Source of the DNA: Bartonella tribocorum CIP 105476
Lineage (GTDB): Bacteria > Pseudomonadota > Alphaproteobacteria > Rhizobiales > Rhizobiaceae
DNA length: 64,000 bases
Assembly: GCF_000196435.1 (NCBI RefSeq)
Contig: NC_010161.1
Coordinates: 1,919,501-1,983,500, forward strand
Direction of reading: 5' to 3'
The translations under genes and the position numbers were made by a program. This document shows, in pieces, positions 18,778 through 28,319 of this stretch. Position 1 is the stretch's first letter, and every line of letters begins with the position of its first letter. The notes under the pieces are model-generated. The model had not been told where the DNA came from. It saw only the letters and a list, made by a program, of their open reading frames with translations, and made no database searches.

Positions 18778-19319
18778 TTATCCTAACATTTGGCTTTCAT
18801 ATTCTTGTTGTTTAAGGCGCGCGAGTTCTTCTCGATAAGCAATCACATCAAGCCAATCCATCTGGTTAATCTCTGAAGGCGCCCAGTGATAATAAAGGGC
18901 TAGTTCTGCTCCAAATTGTCTGGCAGAGAGGATTGGCGTGTGGGAAAAAAAGCAAAAAATGCCTTCAACACTGCCATAATATCGATAACATCAAGACGAT
19001 TAATGAGTTCAACAGATTCATGAGACATATCGGCTAAAAGCACGGCTATTCCTTCCATCGCCTCATGGGTAAGCAATGCCTCACAAACTTTAAGAATGAG
19101 CACATCATTGCTCAATGTTGTTTTATCCTCTTCTAAGCCAAGCAGAACAAGCTTTGCCAACTGCGGTCCAATCAACACGGCTAATTGGCGTGCTTGCTTG
19201 AAGTTTGGGCGATAAAAGGTCAATTTGTGCCGTGTCAATTCTTTGCCATCACTCTCCTTATAAACAAGGGGAACTTGGAGCTCTACATCAAGGCTGGTTT
19301 GTAAACTTGTCATGATCAA
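18778..19319 (-). CDS. Tail assembly chaperone with programmed -1 frameshift (P2 E/E'-like)
   Basis: Zero frame 19319-18900 gives a 139-residue E-type protein that stops at TAG. At T7 (18945-18951, T TTT TTT in the zero frame, codons GCT TTT TTT CCC) a -1 slip opens a second frame. That frame runs on without a stop to TAA at 18778-18780, adding SHTPILSARQFGAELALYYH, then WAPSEINQMDWLDVIAYREE and a charged tail ending SQMLG. The WxPSEIxxM..L pattern is typical of E' extensions. The gene lies between the tube and tape measure genes, where long-tailed phages keep this pair. The chaperone is thought to guide the tape measure during tail assembly. Start M1 or M3 (MTSLQTS) cannot be resolved. Confidence 0.88.
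18945..18951 (-). promoter_or_regulatory. Slippery heptamer T_TTT_TTT for -1 frameshifting
   Basis: Seven T on the coding strand in the exact X_XXY_YYZ phase, just before the zero-frame stop region. The overlapping -1 frame continues for 55 codons or so with family-like sequence. Confidence 0.8.
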
Positions 19320-19322
19320 TTC

Positions 19323-19841
19323 CTATAAATTGAGAATAGAGCGGCGCCGTTCACCAATCTCTTGTCCATTGCGCACAAGCCAACCGCCCCGTTTAAAAGA
19401 AAAGCGGTGTAAAACAGAACCATCCCAAAATTCCGTATAGTCCCAAATATTTTTGATCTCGCAATCATAGCCTGTGGCTTTTCCTGCCGTTAAGCCTTCG
19501 CTATCCACCTTGACCAACCGCCCTGTCACATCAATGGAATGTTCATGCTCGCGTCCATCTTCTTCAGACACCACATGTTTTTTGCCGGTAAATTTATGAC
19601 GAAGACCAGGAGGACCACCAAAGATACCAATCACTTCAGGGGTGTGGCTGCGGATTTTCATTTGCAAATTTAATGCTTTGACACCAAGACCGCTCACATC
19701 AATTTGCATATCAGAGCCCCCTGGTTGATAGGTTTCTGTGATTTCTTCTAACGTAGGCAATTTGAGGGTTTCAAGATCAAGATGGAGATTGACATCATCA
19801 TCAACAATCAGGGTAAAACCACGAACAATTCTTAAAGTCAT
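19323..19841 (-). CDS. Phage major tail tube protein (P2 FII family)
   Basis: Forms the inner tube of the contractile tail; 172 residues, the family's usual length. Starts MTLRIVRGFTLIVDD and has the typical LKLPTLEEITETYQPGGSDM followed by beta strands, with EHEHSIDVTGRLVKVD in the second half. Start overlaps the sheath stop by 4 bases. Confidence 0.9.
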   Translation of the reverse strand: MTLRIVRGFTLIVDDDVNLHLDLETLKLPTLEEITETYQPGGSDMQIDVSGLGVKALNLQMKIRSHTPEVIGIFGGPPGLRHKFTGKKHVVSEEDGREHEHSIDVTGRLVKVDSEGLTAGKATGYDCEIKNIWDYTEFWDGSVLHRFSFKRGGWLVRNGQEIGERRRSILNL

Positions 19842-21127
19842 ATGTCACTCCTTGCTGCTTTGCGATACCCCTCTAGCGTATCACCAAAAGCATATGTCAT
19901 TTTCTTTTGGATATCTTGCGCCAGCCGATTAAAGTAAGCACCATTGCGCCGGCTGCCAAAGCTTAAATCTTCGAGAGGGGGCACTTCTTCTGCATCAAAT
20001 TCCACCCGCAATTTGCCAAGTTGTAAATTGCTGTTTGAATTTAAATCCCGATCAAACCAAACCCGCCCACCAAGCAGTGCACCGCGTGCAATCATATCAT
20101 CAAGAAAGCTGGTCAAAGAGCGGGTAATGGCAATAACATGTTGACCGGTGAGATTCTCATCATTAGCCCAAGGGCGTAAATTGTTCATGATGGTTTTTTC
20201 CAGTGCCGCACGGGTGCGCACCACATTGACAAAACGCCAAAGCGGATCACTGGAGGTGGTATGATTGCCCCATAAAATGCGCCCATTGGAAGCTACTTCT
20301 CCCTGCCCATTTTGACTAAGGCGCGCGGGAATAAAGGTCGCAATATCGGCTTTATTGAGACGGTTTGCCTCATGATCAATTTCCCCATCAAAATAGCTAA
20401 TGGGGCGTGCTGTCCCTAAAATACCATGCACATCTTGATTGGAGGGAGACCAGAAAACACCGCCCCTTTGCTTGTCACGTTTGATAAACATGGCGGCGGC
20501 AAAAGGACTTGCGGGTTTTATACTCACACCTCCCTCACGATTTGCCACCCGTACAAAGGGATCAATCAGATAACAAAAGCGTGAGGAAAAATCTGCACGA
20601 TAGGCAAGGCTTTCTTGCGTATTTTTACCCCCCGTATCAAACACAGCAATGGCTTGTAGCTTTTCTGCCACCTGTTCCAAAGCATCTGCCACAGGGTTTT
20701 TGCCATTATCAAGGCGCCCTGCACTATAAGCTGGTGCAAGTAAAATTCCAGGTTCCACCCCCAAATGCCCCCGCGCATGAGCCAAGGCATGCACACCGGT
20801 CAAGTGAGTATTTGATCCCACCATTTCAGCTTGTGTCTCAGCAATGGTTGACTTTTCTTCCACCCGCACAAGGATCACTTGTGCCTCAATCCCTTGCGCG
20901 CGCACGGCATTGATAACATCAAGAGCTGTGCCCCGTGTCCCAAGCTTTTGGATTTTGTCTGTCTCATGGGTGAAGACCAACACGGGCTCGTTAAGGGGAA
21001 AAACTTGGTTGTCAGCATCAGGGGCTGTAACAACCGCCCCAAGGGCGGTTTGGCTAAACATCTCTAAGGGCCGAGAAGCTTGACCATCCTCAATGAGGCG
21101 GATACCATGATTAAATTCTATTGCCAT
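19838..21127 (-). CDS. Phage tail sheath protein (P2 FI family)
   Basis: Contractile sheath subunit of 429 residues. I take ATG 21127 (MAIEFNHGIRLIEDGQASRP) because GGAGAG precedes it; an upstream in-frame ATG would add 24 non-family residues. Typical sheath features: TALGAVVTAPDAD near the N-terminus, ILLAPAYSAG mid-protein and WGNHTTSSDPLWRFVNVVRT toward the C-terminal domain. First gene of the tube/tape operon, with a late-promoter dyad 56 bases upstream and a terminator of the previous operon before that. Confidence 0.9.
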   Translation of the reverse strand: MAIEFNHGIRLIEDGQASRPLEMFSQTALGAVVTAPDADNQVFPLNEPVLVFTHETDKIQKLGTRGTALDVINAVRAQGIEAQVILVRVEEKSTIAETQAEMVGSNTHLTGVHALAHARGHLGVEPGILLAPAYSAGRLDNGKNPVADALEQVAEKLQAIAVFDTGGKNTQESLAYRADFSSRFCYLIDPFVRVANREGGVSIKPASPFAAAMFIKRDKQRGGVFWSPSNQDVHGILGTARPISYFDGEIDHEANRLNKADIATFIPARLSQNGQGEVASNGRILWGNHTTSSDPLWRFVNVVRTRAALEKTIMNNLRPWANDENLTGQHVIAITRSLTSFLDDMIARGALLGGRVWFDRDLNSNSNLQLGKLRVEFDAEEVPPLEDLSFGSRRNGAYFNRLAQDIQKKMTYAFGDTLEGYRKAARSDI

Positions 21128-21175
21128 TTTGCTCTCCAAATCAATGGAGAGACCATAACAACAAGAGCTCCCTTT

Positions 21176-21200
21176 CATAAGTCTGACACTGTCAGTCAAA
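21176..21200 (-). promoter_or_regulatory. Putative Mor-dependent late promoter, site 1 (tail sheath operon)
   Basis: Dyad CTGACACTGTCAG (21183-21195) flanked on the minus strand by TTTTGA upstream and ACTTATG downstream. The same block occurs at 33010 and 40634. It lies 56 bases upstream of the sheath start. Confidence 0.65.
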
Positions 21201-21222
21201 AAAGCCCTTTAAAAGGGCTTTG
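21197..21222 (-). terminator. Terminator of the fibre operon
   Basis: On the minus strand AAAGCCC (21221-21215) and GGGCTTT (21207-21201) form a stem with a 7-base loop, followed by a T run (to 21198). It ends the baseplate/fibre operon just before late-promoter site 1. Confidence 0.85.
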
Positions 21223-21272
21223 AAAGAGATTTTAAAAACATATCAAGCATCATTACACTATTGTTTGAGTGT

Positions 21273-21485
21273 CTAAGCTTCTTCACCTTTTTCTTGTGAT
21301 TTATGCCTAGGCTCTGCCATTGTGTCTTTATCCACCACGGGAGGAGAGAACACTCCGTCTTTGTAAGTCCAGCCGATTTGTGCTTCACTTGAGCGGATAG
21401 CTTCACCATCAAAGGCATGGACATAATTCTCAGATGCGACAATAATATTCGTTACTACACCATTTTCAACAACTGCATATTTCAT
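21273..21485 (-). CDS. Small phage protein, possible tail fibre accessory
   Basis: 70 residues beginning MKYAVVENGVVTNIIVASEN, a common start for small proteins next to phage tail fibre genes (fibre assembly or tip type). Middle WTYKDGVFSPP also fits those. It follows the glycine-rich fibre gene by 9 bases, so it is co-transcribed. Exact role unknown. Confidence 0.65.
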   Translation of the reverse strand: MKYAVVENGVVTNIIVASENYVHAFDGEAIRSSEAQIGWTYKDGVFSPPVVDKDTMAEPRHKSQEKGEEA

Positions 21486-21494
21486 GAAAAACTC

Positions 21495-22811
21495 CTATAT
21501 AAAAAATCTCAACAATATTGCGCCATTTCCACCGTCACCACTGTTGTAATTTGCTGCATCCTTTCCAGGAAAATAACCGCCACCACCACCACCTGCATCA
21601 GCTTGGTTATGGCCACCTTTACCACCTTTACCACCTTTGTCACTTTCACCACCACAGCCACCATTACCATTATTAGATCCCCCGCCGCCGCCTCCACCTC
21701 CAAAAAGAGAACTTCCACCCGAGTAGCTTCCGCCATCTCCACCATCACCGCCAGAAAAAATAAAGTTTTTAATGCTTGTGTAACCTCCTCTTCCTCCTTT
21801 TCCTACTGTTTCGGTAACTCCACTACCATTAGAGCCTATACTCCCACCATTGGCGATGAGAACCCCTTCAATAATCGTGGCACCACCATTACCATTTTTA
21901 CCACCACCACCAATTTGAATATTTTTTGCTTTTCTAAGCTGAGATCCTTTGATTTTAACGCGTACACATTGCCCTCCACCGCCTCCACCTCCACCATAAT
22001 AGGTGTATGTGATACGACCGTTATAAGTAGTTTTTAACCGGACTCCAGTCCCTCCACTGCCTCCACCTCCCCATGCCCATATTTCTACCTCTGTGTCATC
22101 AGTGACATCTGCGGGAAATGGAAGTGTACCACTTTCTGTAATGAGAATTTCAACCGGTTTTTTGACTAATGAAGCTATTAATTTATCTATTTCTGATTTC
22201 GTATAAACAACATCACCATCCACTTTAAGCGGTCCTTTCAACGTGCTTCCCGTTGTGCTTAAACTTGTCACCGTTTCACCATTATGAATAAGGCTAAACG
22301 GCGAATTATCCAAAAGTTCTAAGCCACCACTCATGGTGACTTTGCTGGTAAATTTATTGTAATTTTTCCATTCATTTGGGCTTGTGAGGCGCCCATAACT
22401 TGTTAGATCTTGATTAATCTTAGCTCTAAAATCATCAAGCCCCACGATATCTTCGGTTTTATGCTGGTGCGCGCCTAACAGGGAGACAGCACTACCAAAG
22501 GTAAAATTGTTGTTGCTTGATTTATAGAGAACATAATTATTTGCTGCATCTTTTGCCCCCTCGATATCGCTTAAATCAGCAAATGAGAAAGTTTTATCGG
22601 CTGCCATCTTGCCATTGAGAGTGCTTTCTAGATCTGTGATTTCACTTATGGTATGCGTGTGTTGTAAAGGCGCTTTTTCGTCTATTTTTTCCTCAACAGC
22701 CACAAGCGCTTGATCAAGTTTATTGAGGTTTTCACGCAAAATAGGGAATTCAGAACTGATAAAACGCCCTTCTTGTGGCAATTCCATGTCGAGTTTTTTG
22801 GTTTTTGTCAT
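21495..22811 (-). CDS. Phage tail fibre with polyglycine C-terminal region
   Basis: Likely receptor-binding tail fibre, 438 residues. Residues 1-230: fibre shaft with HTHTISEITDLESTLNGKMA repeats. Residues about 245-430: many poly-glycine runs (up to nine G) separated by short loops with N, S, Y and K, ending NGAILLRFFI. Such regions can form polyglycine type II helix bundles, known from the tip adhesins of some T-even-like phages; here that is inference. Follows the DUF4815-type tail protein gene by 14 bases. The loop residues would set host range. Confidence 0.75.
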   Translation of the reverse strand: MTKTKKLDMELPQEGRFISSEFPILRENLNKLDQALVAVEEKIDEKAPLQHTHTISEITDLESTLNGKMAADKTFSFADLSDIEGAKDAANNYVLYKSSNNNFTFGSAVSLLGAHQHKTEDIVGLDDFRAKINQDLTSYGRLTSPNEWKNYNKFTSKVTMSGGLELLDNSPFSLIHNGETVTSLSTTGSTLKGPLKVDGDVVYTKSEIDKLIASLVKKPVEILITESGTLPFPADVTDDTEVEIWAWGGGGSGGTGVRLKTTYNGRITYTYYGGGGGGGGQCVRVKIKGSQLRKAKNIQIGGGGKNGNGGATIIEGVLIANGGSIGSNGSGVTETVGKGGRGGYTSIKNFIFSGGDGGDGGSYSGGSSLFGGGGGGGGSNNGNGGCGGESDKGGKGGKGGHNQADAGGGGGGYFPGKDAANYNSGDGGNGAILLRFFI

Positions 22812-22825
22812 CTCTTATTCTCCCA

Positions 22826-25800
22826 TCATATGATGCCGGCGCCAAAATCACACACCATGGAACGCGCCGCCGGTCCACCGGTAAGGGTGAGTTTAAGGCG
22901 TGCTTGTTTGGCTGTTTTGTCACCACTAATAAATTTGCGCTCTGTCCAGAGAGGCTCCGATAACTGTTCTGTTTCATCGAGTTTCAAAGGGACAAACGCC
23001 CCATCATCCAGTTGCATCTCGAGGGTGAAAGAGGAACCGCCCGGCAAGAAGGTTTTGATATAGCTGGTCAATCTTGCCTTTTCCCCAAAGGCAAAAGCCC
23101 GCGTGATATAAGTTGCTGTTTTATGAATCTTTCCTGCAATCAACTGAACCGGGGCAAATAACACCGGAGAGAGTTTCTCTGTGCCTTTAAGAATGGCGCG
23201 AAGCTTGACCTTTTCACTGATATATTCGCTAAGGCTTAGCAATTGAAAGGGTAGCAGTTGGTAAACCGTGCCGTTGTTGCGTTCAATTTCAAAGATGACA
23301 GAGCAATCGCTTGAAGGCAATTCTACCGCTGCACGCACTTGCAAATCAGAACAATCCACAAGATCAAAGGTGCCTAAATCAACCATCTTTTCTGTTTGCC
23401 TGTAGCGTGCAGCCAACACCCGAAAGGCTAATGCTTCATCTTGATGGGCGCTCCAGCTTTGTGCATTGACAGAAGAAAAGCGCGGACCCGTCACATAGGG
23501 GTGGCTTGAGACATATCTTTGGCTGTCTTTATCAAAATCCCCAAGTTTAGCCAGTGATACGGAATGATCCGCATCATCGGTTTTAATGACAAAGGCGGTC
23601 AGACGGTCATCAGGGACGGTTAAGGGTACATCATAGCGTGCGCTAGCCCAGCCGGTTTTGGCACCCTTCATGGAATAAGATGTTTGGGCTTGAATATCAG
23701 CGGTCGGATAACCGTTTTCGGTGGTGACCAAATCAATCACCAGATCATGGGCTTGATTGCCTATTTTACAAAGATGGAAATCAATCCCCGTGATTTGCCG
23801 TGTTTCATCAGGGGTAAAGACTTGGGCTTGCGGGTCTACTTGTGTCCATATTTTCACCGTGGTGGTACGTCGCATCACCTTTACATCAATCACCCCTTGA
23901 CCGGTAAAAAGCCCTGTTGCAACGGTGCCCCCTCTGCCTCGTGCAATCACATTCTTTGTACCAGCCGTAATATTCGCAGGAATGCTAAAGATGCCTTCAA
24001 GGGTGCCTTTGCTATCGGCAACAAGGCGGCTGTTGGGTAAGACATCCACACCATCAAAGGTAAGGCTTTCCAAGATTTCACCACGACCAAAGCCTTCAAT
24101 CTTAAAATTCAGCTTAATTTGTCTTAAAAAATCGATTTGCTCTCGAGTCTCATTGATGAGGTCATCACGTACTTCCGTGTTACGGATAGTTCTCCCGCGA
24201 TTCCATCCCATATTGAGTTGATTGGTGACACTTGAGAGCCAATCGGTGCGCTGTTCATGCCAAAAATCTGTTGCGGGGGTAAGGGAGACAGTCCCGGGGA
24301 GAGGTGCAAAATTTTGATAGGGGTTGATCTTTTCGCAAGCCGTAGTCAATTCTTGCGCAATGATCACTTCATTGGTCCAGTCAAGTGTGACAGGGGCGTT
24401 CAGGGGGGCAGTATAAAAGGTTGGATCAATGGCAAGCTGTAAAATGCCATGACCAATAGCCCCTGTTTGGGGAAACCCTTCATCGCGATAACTGTCATCG
24501 AGAAAAGGGTCTGCAAACATGCCTTTTTTGGCAACAGGCTCTTTAGAGTCAACATTGCTTTTAATGCGCTCTAATTGCATGAGGCGGTCAAGAGAGAGCA
24601 CCCGTTGAAAATAACGCCACATCTCATCATAAGGGGCAACACGCGTGCCATCATTAGCCACTTGGGGGGTGCTAAGCCAATTGTTGGTAATGGTAGCAAG
24701 GGAGAGCACATCATCCGGGACACTGGGAGCCATGGGTTGGTCTGCCGAGACGCCTTTGATATAGACAACATTGCCTCCTGTGTTGAGACCAATACGGTCA
24801 ATGCGGGGGAGTTTATAAGTGTAGCTTACAATGATATCACCTCCCTCAGCCCCTCCTGAGACGGTGATTTCCTGCGCTGTTACTTTATCCGCTTTTATGC
24901 TCGCGCGGTATCGATAGGTCACTTTATAACTACTGCCGGGGAGTGGTTCATCGCCCATGGGCGCCCAATCAATGGTGTCTCCGGTTTTTTTGAAATCCTT
25001 GCCTTCTTTAAATTCCTTGGTTCCTTGAACAATTTTGATAAAAGCGGTGATACTTTTGTCCGCCACCCCATCACGCCCGGAGGCAACTGCACCGCGAGTG
25101 ATTGTCACGGTTTTTTCTTTCGTCAACAAAAGGGAATGAACAGCGGCAATGGGGGTATAATAGGTTTTAAAGGTAAAGCTTGTCTTGCCCTTTGGAGGTG
25201 CAAAAATATGGGTTTCACTAGGAACGGCACTTGTCGAAAAGTCCTCGAGTTCTTCATAGCGCAAAGCAGCCAAGCGCTTGCGTTTGAAACCATTGATATT
25301 GGCTTCTCCCTCTTGAATACTGAACACTTGCTTTTGTCCCTCTTGCCCCAAAGCTGTGACACGGCATCCCCCCACGATATAGTGTCCATGGGAGCGATCA
25401 TACGTCGCAATGGCTTGCATAGCGGGTTCAAGTAATGAGGGGGATTTTTGATCAATCAAAACACCATCTTGCAAGATATAGACCGGAAAAAAAGTCCCTT
25501 TCTGGTCATCATCTTTGAGAGCCCAGACAAGTTTTGCGACCTCGCGTGCCGCACCTCCTTCTCCTTCTGCCAAGGACCCTGTAACTTGTCCTAACAGTTC
25601 TGGATCATCCTCATAGGTCACCCATTTCTTTTGCAACTTTACACCGATTTCCACGCGCCCCATCATGGAAATATTCGTGAGAACAGCATTTGAGACGGGA
25701 AAGATATCGCCTGCAATATAAATCTTACCCTCCGTTAAGGTAACGGTCTTTGTGTCTTTGTTGACAAAGGCATCTGCTCGTTCAACGCGGTCTCCTTCTT

Positions 25801-25969
25801 GTGCCACAAGGCGCCCCAAACGGTCATGACGCCCCCTGATGATGGTTTGCATTTCATTGAGTTCACCACCTTGAAGAAAAGAGCGCCTGCCATAAAACAC
25901 CACGCTTTGTTGTTCATCTTTGCCGACCGATCTATCAATTGCAAAGGGTAGTCCGCTTTCATGTTTCAT
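22826..25969 (-). CDS. Large phage tail/baseplate protein (DUF4815-like)
   Basis: 1047 residues, beginning MKHESGLPFAIDRSVGKDEQ and continuing FYGRRSFLQGGELNEMQTI, the signature start of the DUF4815 tail proteins found between gpI and fibre genes in alphaproteobacterial contractile-tail phages. A beta-rich modular body follows, without membrane segments. Probably connects baseplate to fibres, holding the place of P2 gpH. It starts 1 base after the gpI-type stop. Confidence 0.75.
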   Translation of the reverse strand: MKHESGLPFAIDRSVGKDEQQSVVFYGRRSFLQGGELNEMQTIIRGRHDRLGRLVAQEGDRVERADAFVNKDTKTVTLTEGKIYIAGDIFPVSNAVLTNISMMGRVEIGVKLQKKWVTYEDDPELLGQVTGSLAEGEGGAAREVAKLVWALKDDDQKGTFFPVYILQDGVLIDQKSPSLLEPAMQAIATYDRSHGHYIVGGCRVTALGQEGQKQVFSIQEGEANINGFKRKRLAALRYEELEDFSTSAVPSETHIFAPPKGKTSFTFKTYYTPIAAVHSLLLTKEKTVTITRGAVASGRDGVADKSITAFIKIVQGTKEFKEGKDFKKTGDTIDWAPMGDEPLPGSSYKVTYRYRASIKADKVTAQEITVSGGAEGGDIIVSYTYKLPRIDRIGLNTGGNVVYIKGVSADQPMAPSVPDDVLSLATITNNWLSTPQVANDGTRVAPYDEMWRYFQRVLSLDRLMQLERIKSNVDSKEPVAKKGMFADPFLDDSYRDEGFPQTGAIGHGILQLAIDPTFYTAPLNAPVTLDWTNEVIIAQELTTACEKINPYQNFAPLPGTVSLTPATDFWHEQRTDWLSSVTNQLNMGWNRGRTIRNTEVRDDLINETREQIDFLRQIKLNFKIEGFGRGEILESLTFDGVDVLPNSRLVADSKGTLEGIFSIPANITAGTKNVIARGRGGTVATGLFTGQGVIDVKVMRRTTTVKIWTQVDPQAQVFTPDETRQITGIDFHLCKIGNQAHDLVIDLVTTENGYPTADIQAQTSYSMKGAKTGWASARYDVPLTVPDDRLTAFVIKTDDADHSVSLAKLGDFDKDSQRYVSSHPYVTGPRFSSVNAQSWSAHQDEALAFRVLAARYRQTEKMVDLGTFDLVDCSDLQVRAAVELPSSDCSVIFEIERNNGTVYQLLPFQLLSLSEYISEKVKLRAILKGTEKLSPVLFAPVQLIAGKIHKTATYITRAFAFGEKARLTSYIKTFLPGGSSFTLEMQLDDGAFVPLKLDETEQLSEPLWTERKFISGDKTAKQARLKLTLTGGPAARSMVCDFGAGII

Positions 25970-25970
25970 G

Positions 25971-27077
25971 TTAAAACCTCAATAAAATCTTGAATTGTTC
26001 GCGAACATCGGCACGCAAAGGAATATTAATGGGCGTTTTGAGTATCTCGACACCGCCATTGAGTTCATCAGGCTCCAACCAAAGCTTGCCAACCGCTATG
26101 TTTTCTGCGGGGGTAGCGTGAACGAGAATGGAAACAAAAGCTGCTTGTTTCCCGTCAACATCGTGAAAGTCTGTACGGGCAGCAAGAAACAACAGAGTGC
26201 CTGTTGGGGAGGGATTAAATCTGTTTCCGCAATGGTTGTAAACACCCTCTAAAACCTGTTCGACAGGCGCTACAGCATAGCATCTGCGATACCCAATCAC
26301 ACCATCTTGGCTGTCTCTTAACACGAGATAAAGCGTGCGACCATGAAACCACTCTGCCATAAGGATATCGCGTTCATGTTTTTTAACCGAACACCAAGGA
26401 AAATTTGCCAAATCCCAAGGGTAATCGATTTGGTTCCAGCTTAATTCCTCGTCAAAGTCATCAATCCAGTTGCCAATAAGCTTGCCTTCTTGTTTTGTGA
26501 GCGTGTGATTAATTTCTGTGGTGCGTCCAAAGGAAAACAGAGTGTCACGAGCTGTTAAGCGCACGCCACTTTCAAAATCCAGCATGCTGTCATCAAGGCG
26601 TGACATATCGCCTTCTATAGCTCCCACATCATAACCATAGGTCCCACGGCGAAAATCAGAGCGAAAGCTTTTGGAAAGGTCGACAATGGCTTCAATGGCT
26701 TCAAGGCTGCTTTGTTCAGGCAATTGATCAAAATCAAGTTGAAAGGAATTCCACCATGCACGCCCTGACCATGCGGGTGTAAAGTGTGCAGAAAGCTCTA
26801 ACCATTGAAGTCCCAACTCAATGGCTGCAACAGAACCACGCAAGCGCTGCCATGCAAGCCCTTGGTCAATCAGATCATAAGAATTCGAGAAATAAGGCGT
26901 GAGTTCTTGTAAACCATATTCATCAATGAGAGAGGGCAACCAAGATGGAGGGCGCGTGATTAATTTGGCACGAGAAATATCTTCGAGTGCCCTTTTTACT
27001 TGAACATCAACAGCCATTGCATCAGCAAGGCAGCGTTCAAACAAGCTTGAATTTGGCGGCAATAACAACGAGACCAT
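25971..27077 (-). CDS. Phage tail protein I (P2 gpI-like), extended
   Basis: Baseplate protein of 368 residues; the N-terminal part (LLPPNSSLFERCLADAMA..., WLPSLIDEYGL, WQRLRGSVAAIELGLQWLEL) matches the gpI pattern. It is much longer than P2 gpI (about 176 residues); the extra C-terminal half is beta-rich and may be a wedge or fibre-attachment domain. ATG 27077 overlaps the gpJ stop as TGATG. Confidence 0.82.
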   Translation of the reverse strand: MVSLLLPPNSSLFERCLADAMAVDVQVKRALEDISRAKLITRPPSWLPSLIDEYGLQELTPYFSNSYDLIDQGLAWQRLRGSVAAIELGLQWLELSAHFTPAWSGRAWWNSFQLDFDQLPEQSSLEAIEAIVDLSKSFRSDFRRGTYGYDVGAIEGDMSRLDDSMLDFESGVRLTARDTLFSFGRTTEINHTLTKQEGKLIGNWIDDFDEELSWNQIDYPWDLANFPWCSVKKHERDILMAEWFHGRTLYLVLRDSQDGVIGYRRCYAVAPVEQVLEGVYNHCGNRFNPSPTGTLLFLAARTDFHDVDGKQAAFVSILVHATPAENIAVGKLWLEPDELNGGVEILKTPINIPLRADVREQFKILLRF

Positions 27078-27943
27078 CAATAAGCGTGCCCCCGTAATGA
27101 TAAGGCAATTTCCCCTAGTGCTATCGCCTCATGAGGGGCGACCAGAATATCCTTGCACGGTTGCGTTATCTCCACATGATGCACACCCTCAACCATCAGG
27201 CGACTGAGTATCCAACTTAAAGAGAGATCACGCCCTAGTCTCCATGTACGCGCCCACTCTTCTCTCAAATTCTGCTCTGCCTTTTCTAAAACAAGAAAAC
27301 CTTCATGAGGCAACAACCAAAGATCAGCCGAAATATCGATCACCCGCTGCACGGCACTTTTGACCAAGAGAGTATCATTGGTCATTTTTACCTGTTCTTC
27401 ATCAAGGGCTGCTTGCACCTTGGCAATCAAAGCCTCATCAGCCACCCCTGATGGGCTGTCACTAAAAAGCGCCACATGAATGAGCGGGCTTTTACCCTCA
27501 CGATAAACAAAAGCATCTTTGACATGGATATCGCTGGAGAGGGCAAAATATTGGTAGCGGGGCACTGTGCCCCCTGTGGAATGCCCTTGCCTATTTAAGC
27601 GAATGCGGCGGCGAAACCGCGCATCATCTTCATCTAAAAGGCGCGTAACCCCATGAAAATCTCCCAAATGGTCTAAACTTGTCCCACGCGCAAATTCCAG
27701 TAAATTGTCTCGCGCTACTTCATTAATCCGTTGGCGCAACAGCAACTCTTCATAAGCAGCCGCTTGTAATTGTATGACCACGGGGTCATAAGCGGTCTTT
27801 TCCACATTATAGGGAATATGATGAGCTGCAAAAACATCCACCAAACGCGCAATCTTTTGCTCTAAAATTACTTCAACACAAAGCTCTTCAATAATTTGTG
27901 GCAGAGGGAGTTGTGAAAAGGGTAAATGTTCAAGCTCTGCCAT
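27077..27943 (-). CDS. Baseplate assembly protein J (gpJ)
   Basis: Wedge protein of the contractile baseplate, 288 residues. Typical gpJ features: LPLPQIIEELCVEVILEQ at the start, a middle R-x-RIRLNRQGHSTGGTVPRYQYFAL block, and VHHVEITQPCKDI near the end. Overlaps gpW upstream and gpI downstream, as in P2. Confidence 0.9.
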   Translation of the reverse strand: MAELEHLPFSQLPLPQIIEELCVEVILEQKIARLVDVFAAHHIPYNVEKTAYDPVVIQLQAAAYEELLLRQRINEVARDNLLEFARGTSLDHLGDFHGVTRLLDEDDARFRRRIRLNRQGHSTGGTVPRYQYFALSSDIHVKDAFVYREGKSPLIHVALFSDSPSGVADEALIAKVQAALDEEQVKMTNDTLLVKSAVQRVIDISADLWLLPHEGFLVLEKAEQNLREEWARTWRLGRDLSLSWILSRLMVEGVHHVEITQPCKDILVAPHEAIALGEIALSLRGHAY

Positions 27944-28316
27944 AAAAAACCTCTAAAGGAAATTGCCTCTCTTGCCCATGGGACCAATCCCCCAAATGTC
28001 CATCGGGATAAAAAACACCCCTTAAAACAAAGTGGAATGTCCCCTCGCGCGTTGCTTTGGTCAGATCAATCCTTTGCAATGAGAACCCAGGCTCTCCGCA
28101 TTCTGGATTATCGAGCGCGCAGGCAATGGCTTGATAAAGACGTAAGATTGTTGCAGGATCAGCATTGGCATCTTGGAATTCTCTGACATCACACCCATAA
28201 TGGCGACGCAAAACCCGTGTTCCTATCCTTGTCATTAAACATTTATGGAGTGATTGTTGGCAATGATCCCAACCATATAAGAGAGAGCCATCCTTTTCGC
28301 TCACCCCACAACGCAT
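27930..28316 (-). CDS. Baseplate protein W (gpW/gp25 family)
   Basis: 128 residues with the gp25-like pattern: MRCGVSEKDGSLLYGWDHCQ, LMTRIGTRVLRRHYGCDVRE and LRLYQAIACALDNPE. Lysozyme-like gp25 proteins link baseplate wedge and sheath. The CDS overlaps gpJ by 14 bases. Confidence 0.88.
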   Translation of the reverse strand: MRCGVSEKDGSLLYGWDHCQQSLHKCLMTRIGTRVLRRHYGCDVREFQDANADPATILRLYQAIACALDNPECGEPGFSLQRIDLTKATREGTFHFVLRGVFYPDGHLGDWSHGQERQFPLEVFYGRA

Positions 28317-28319
28317 GGT

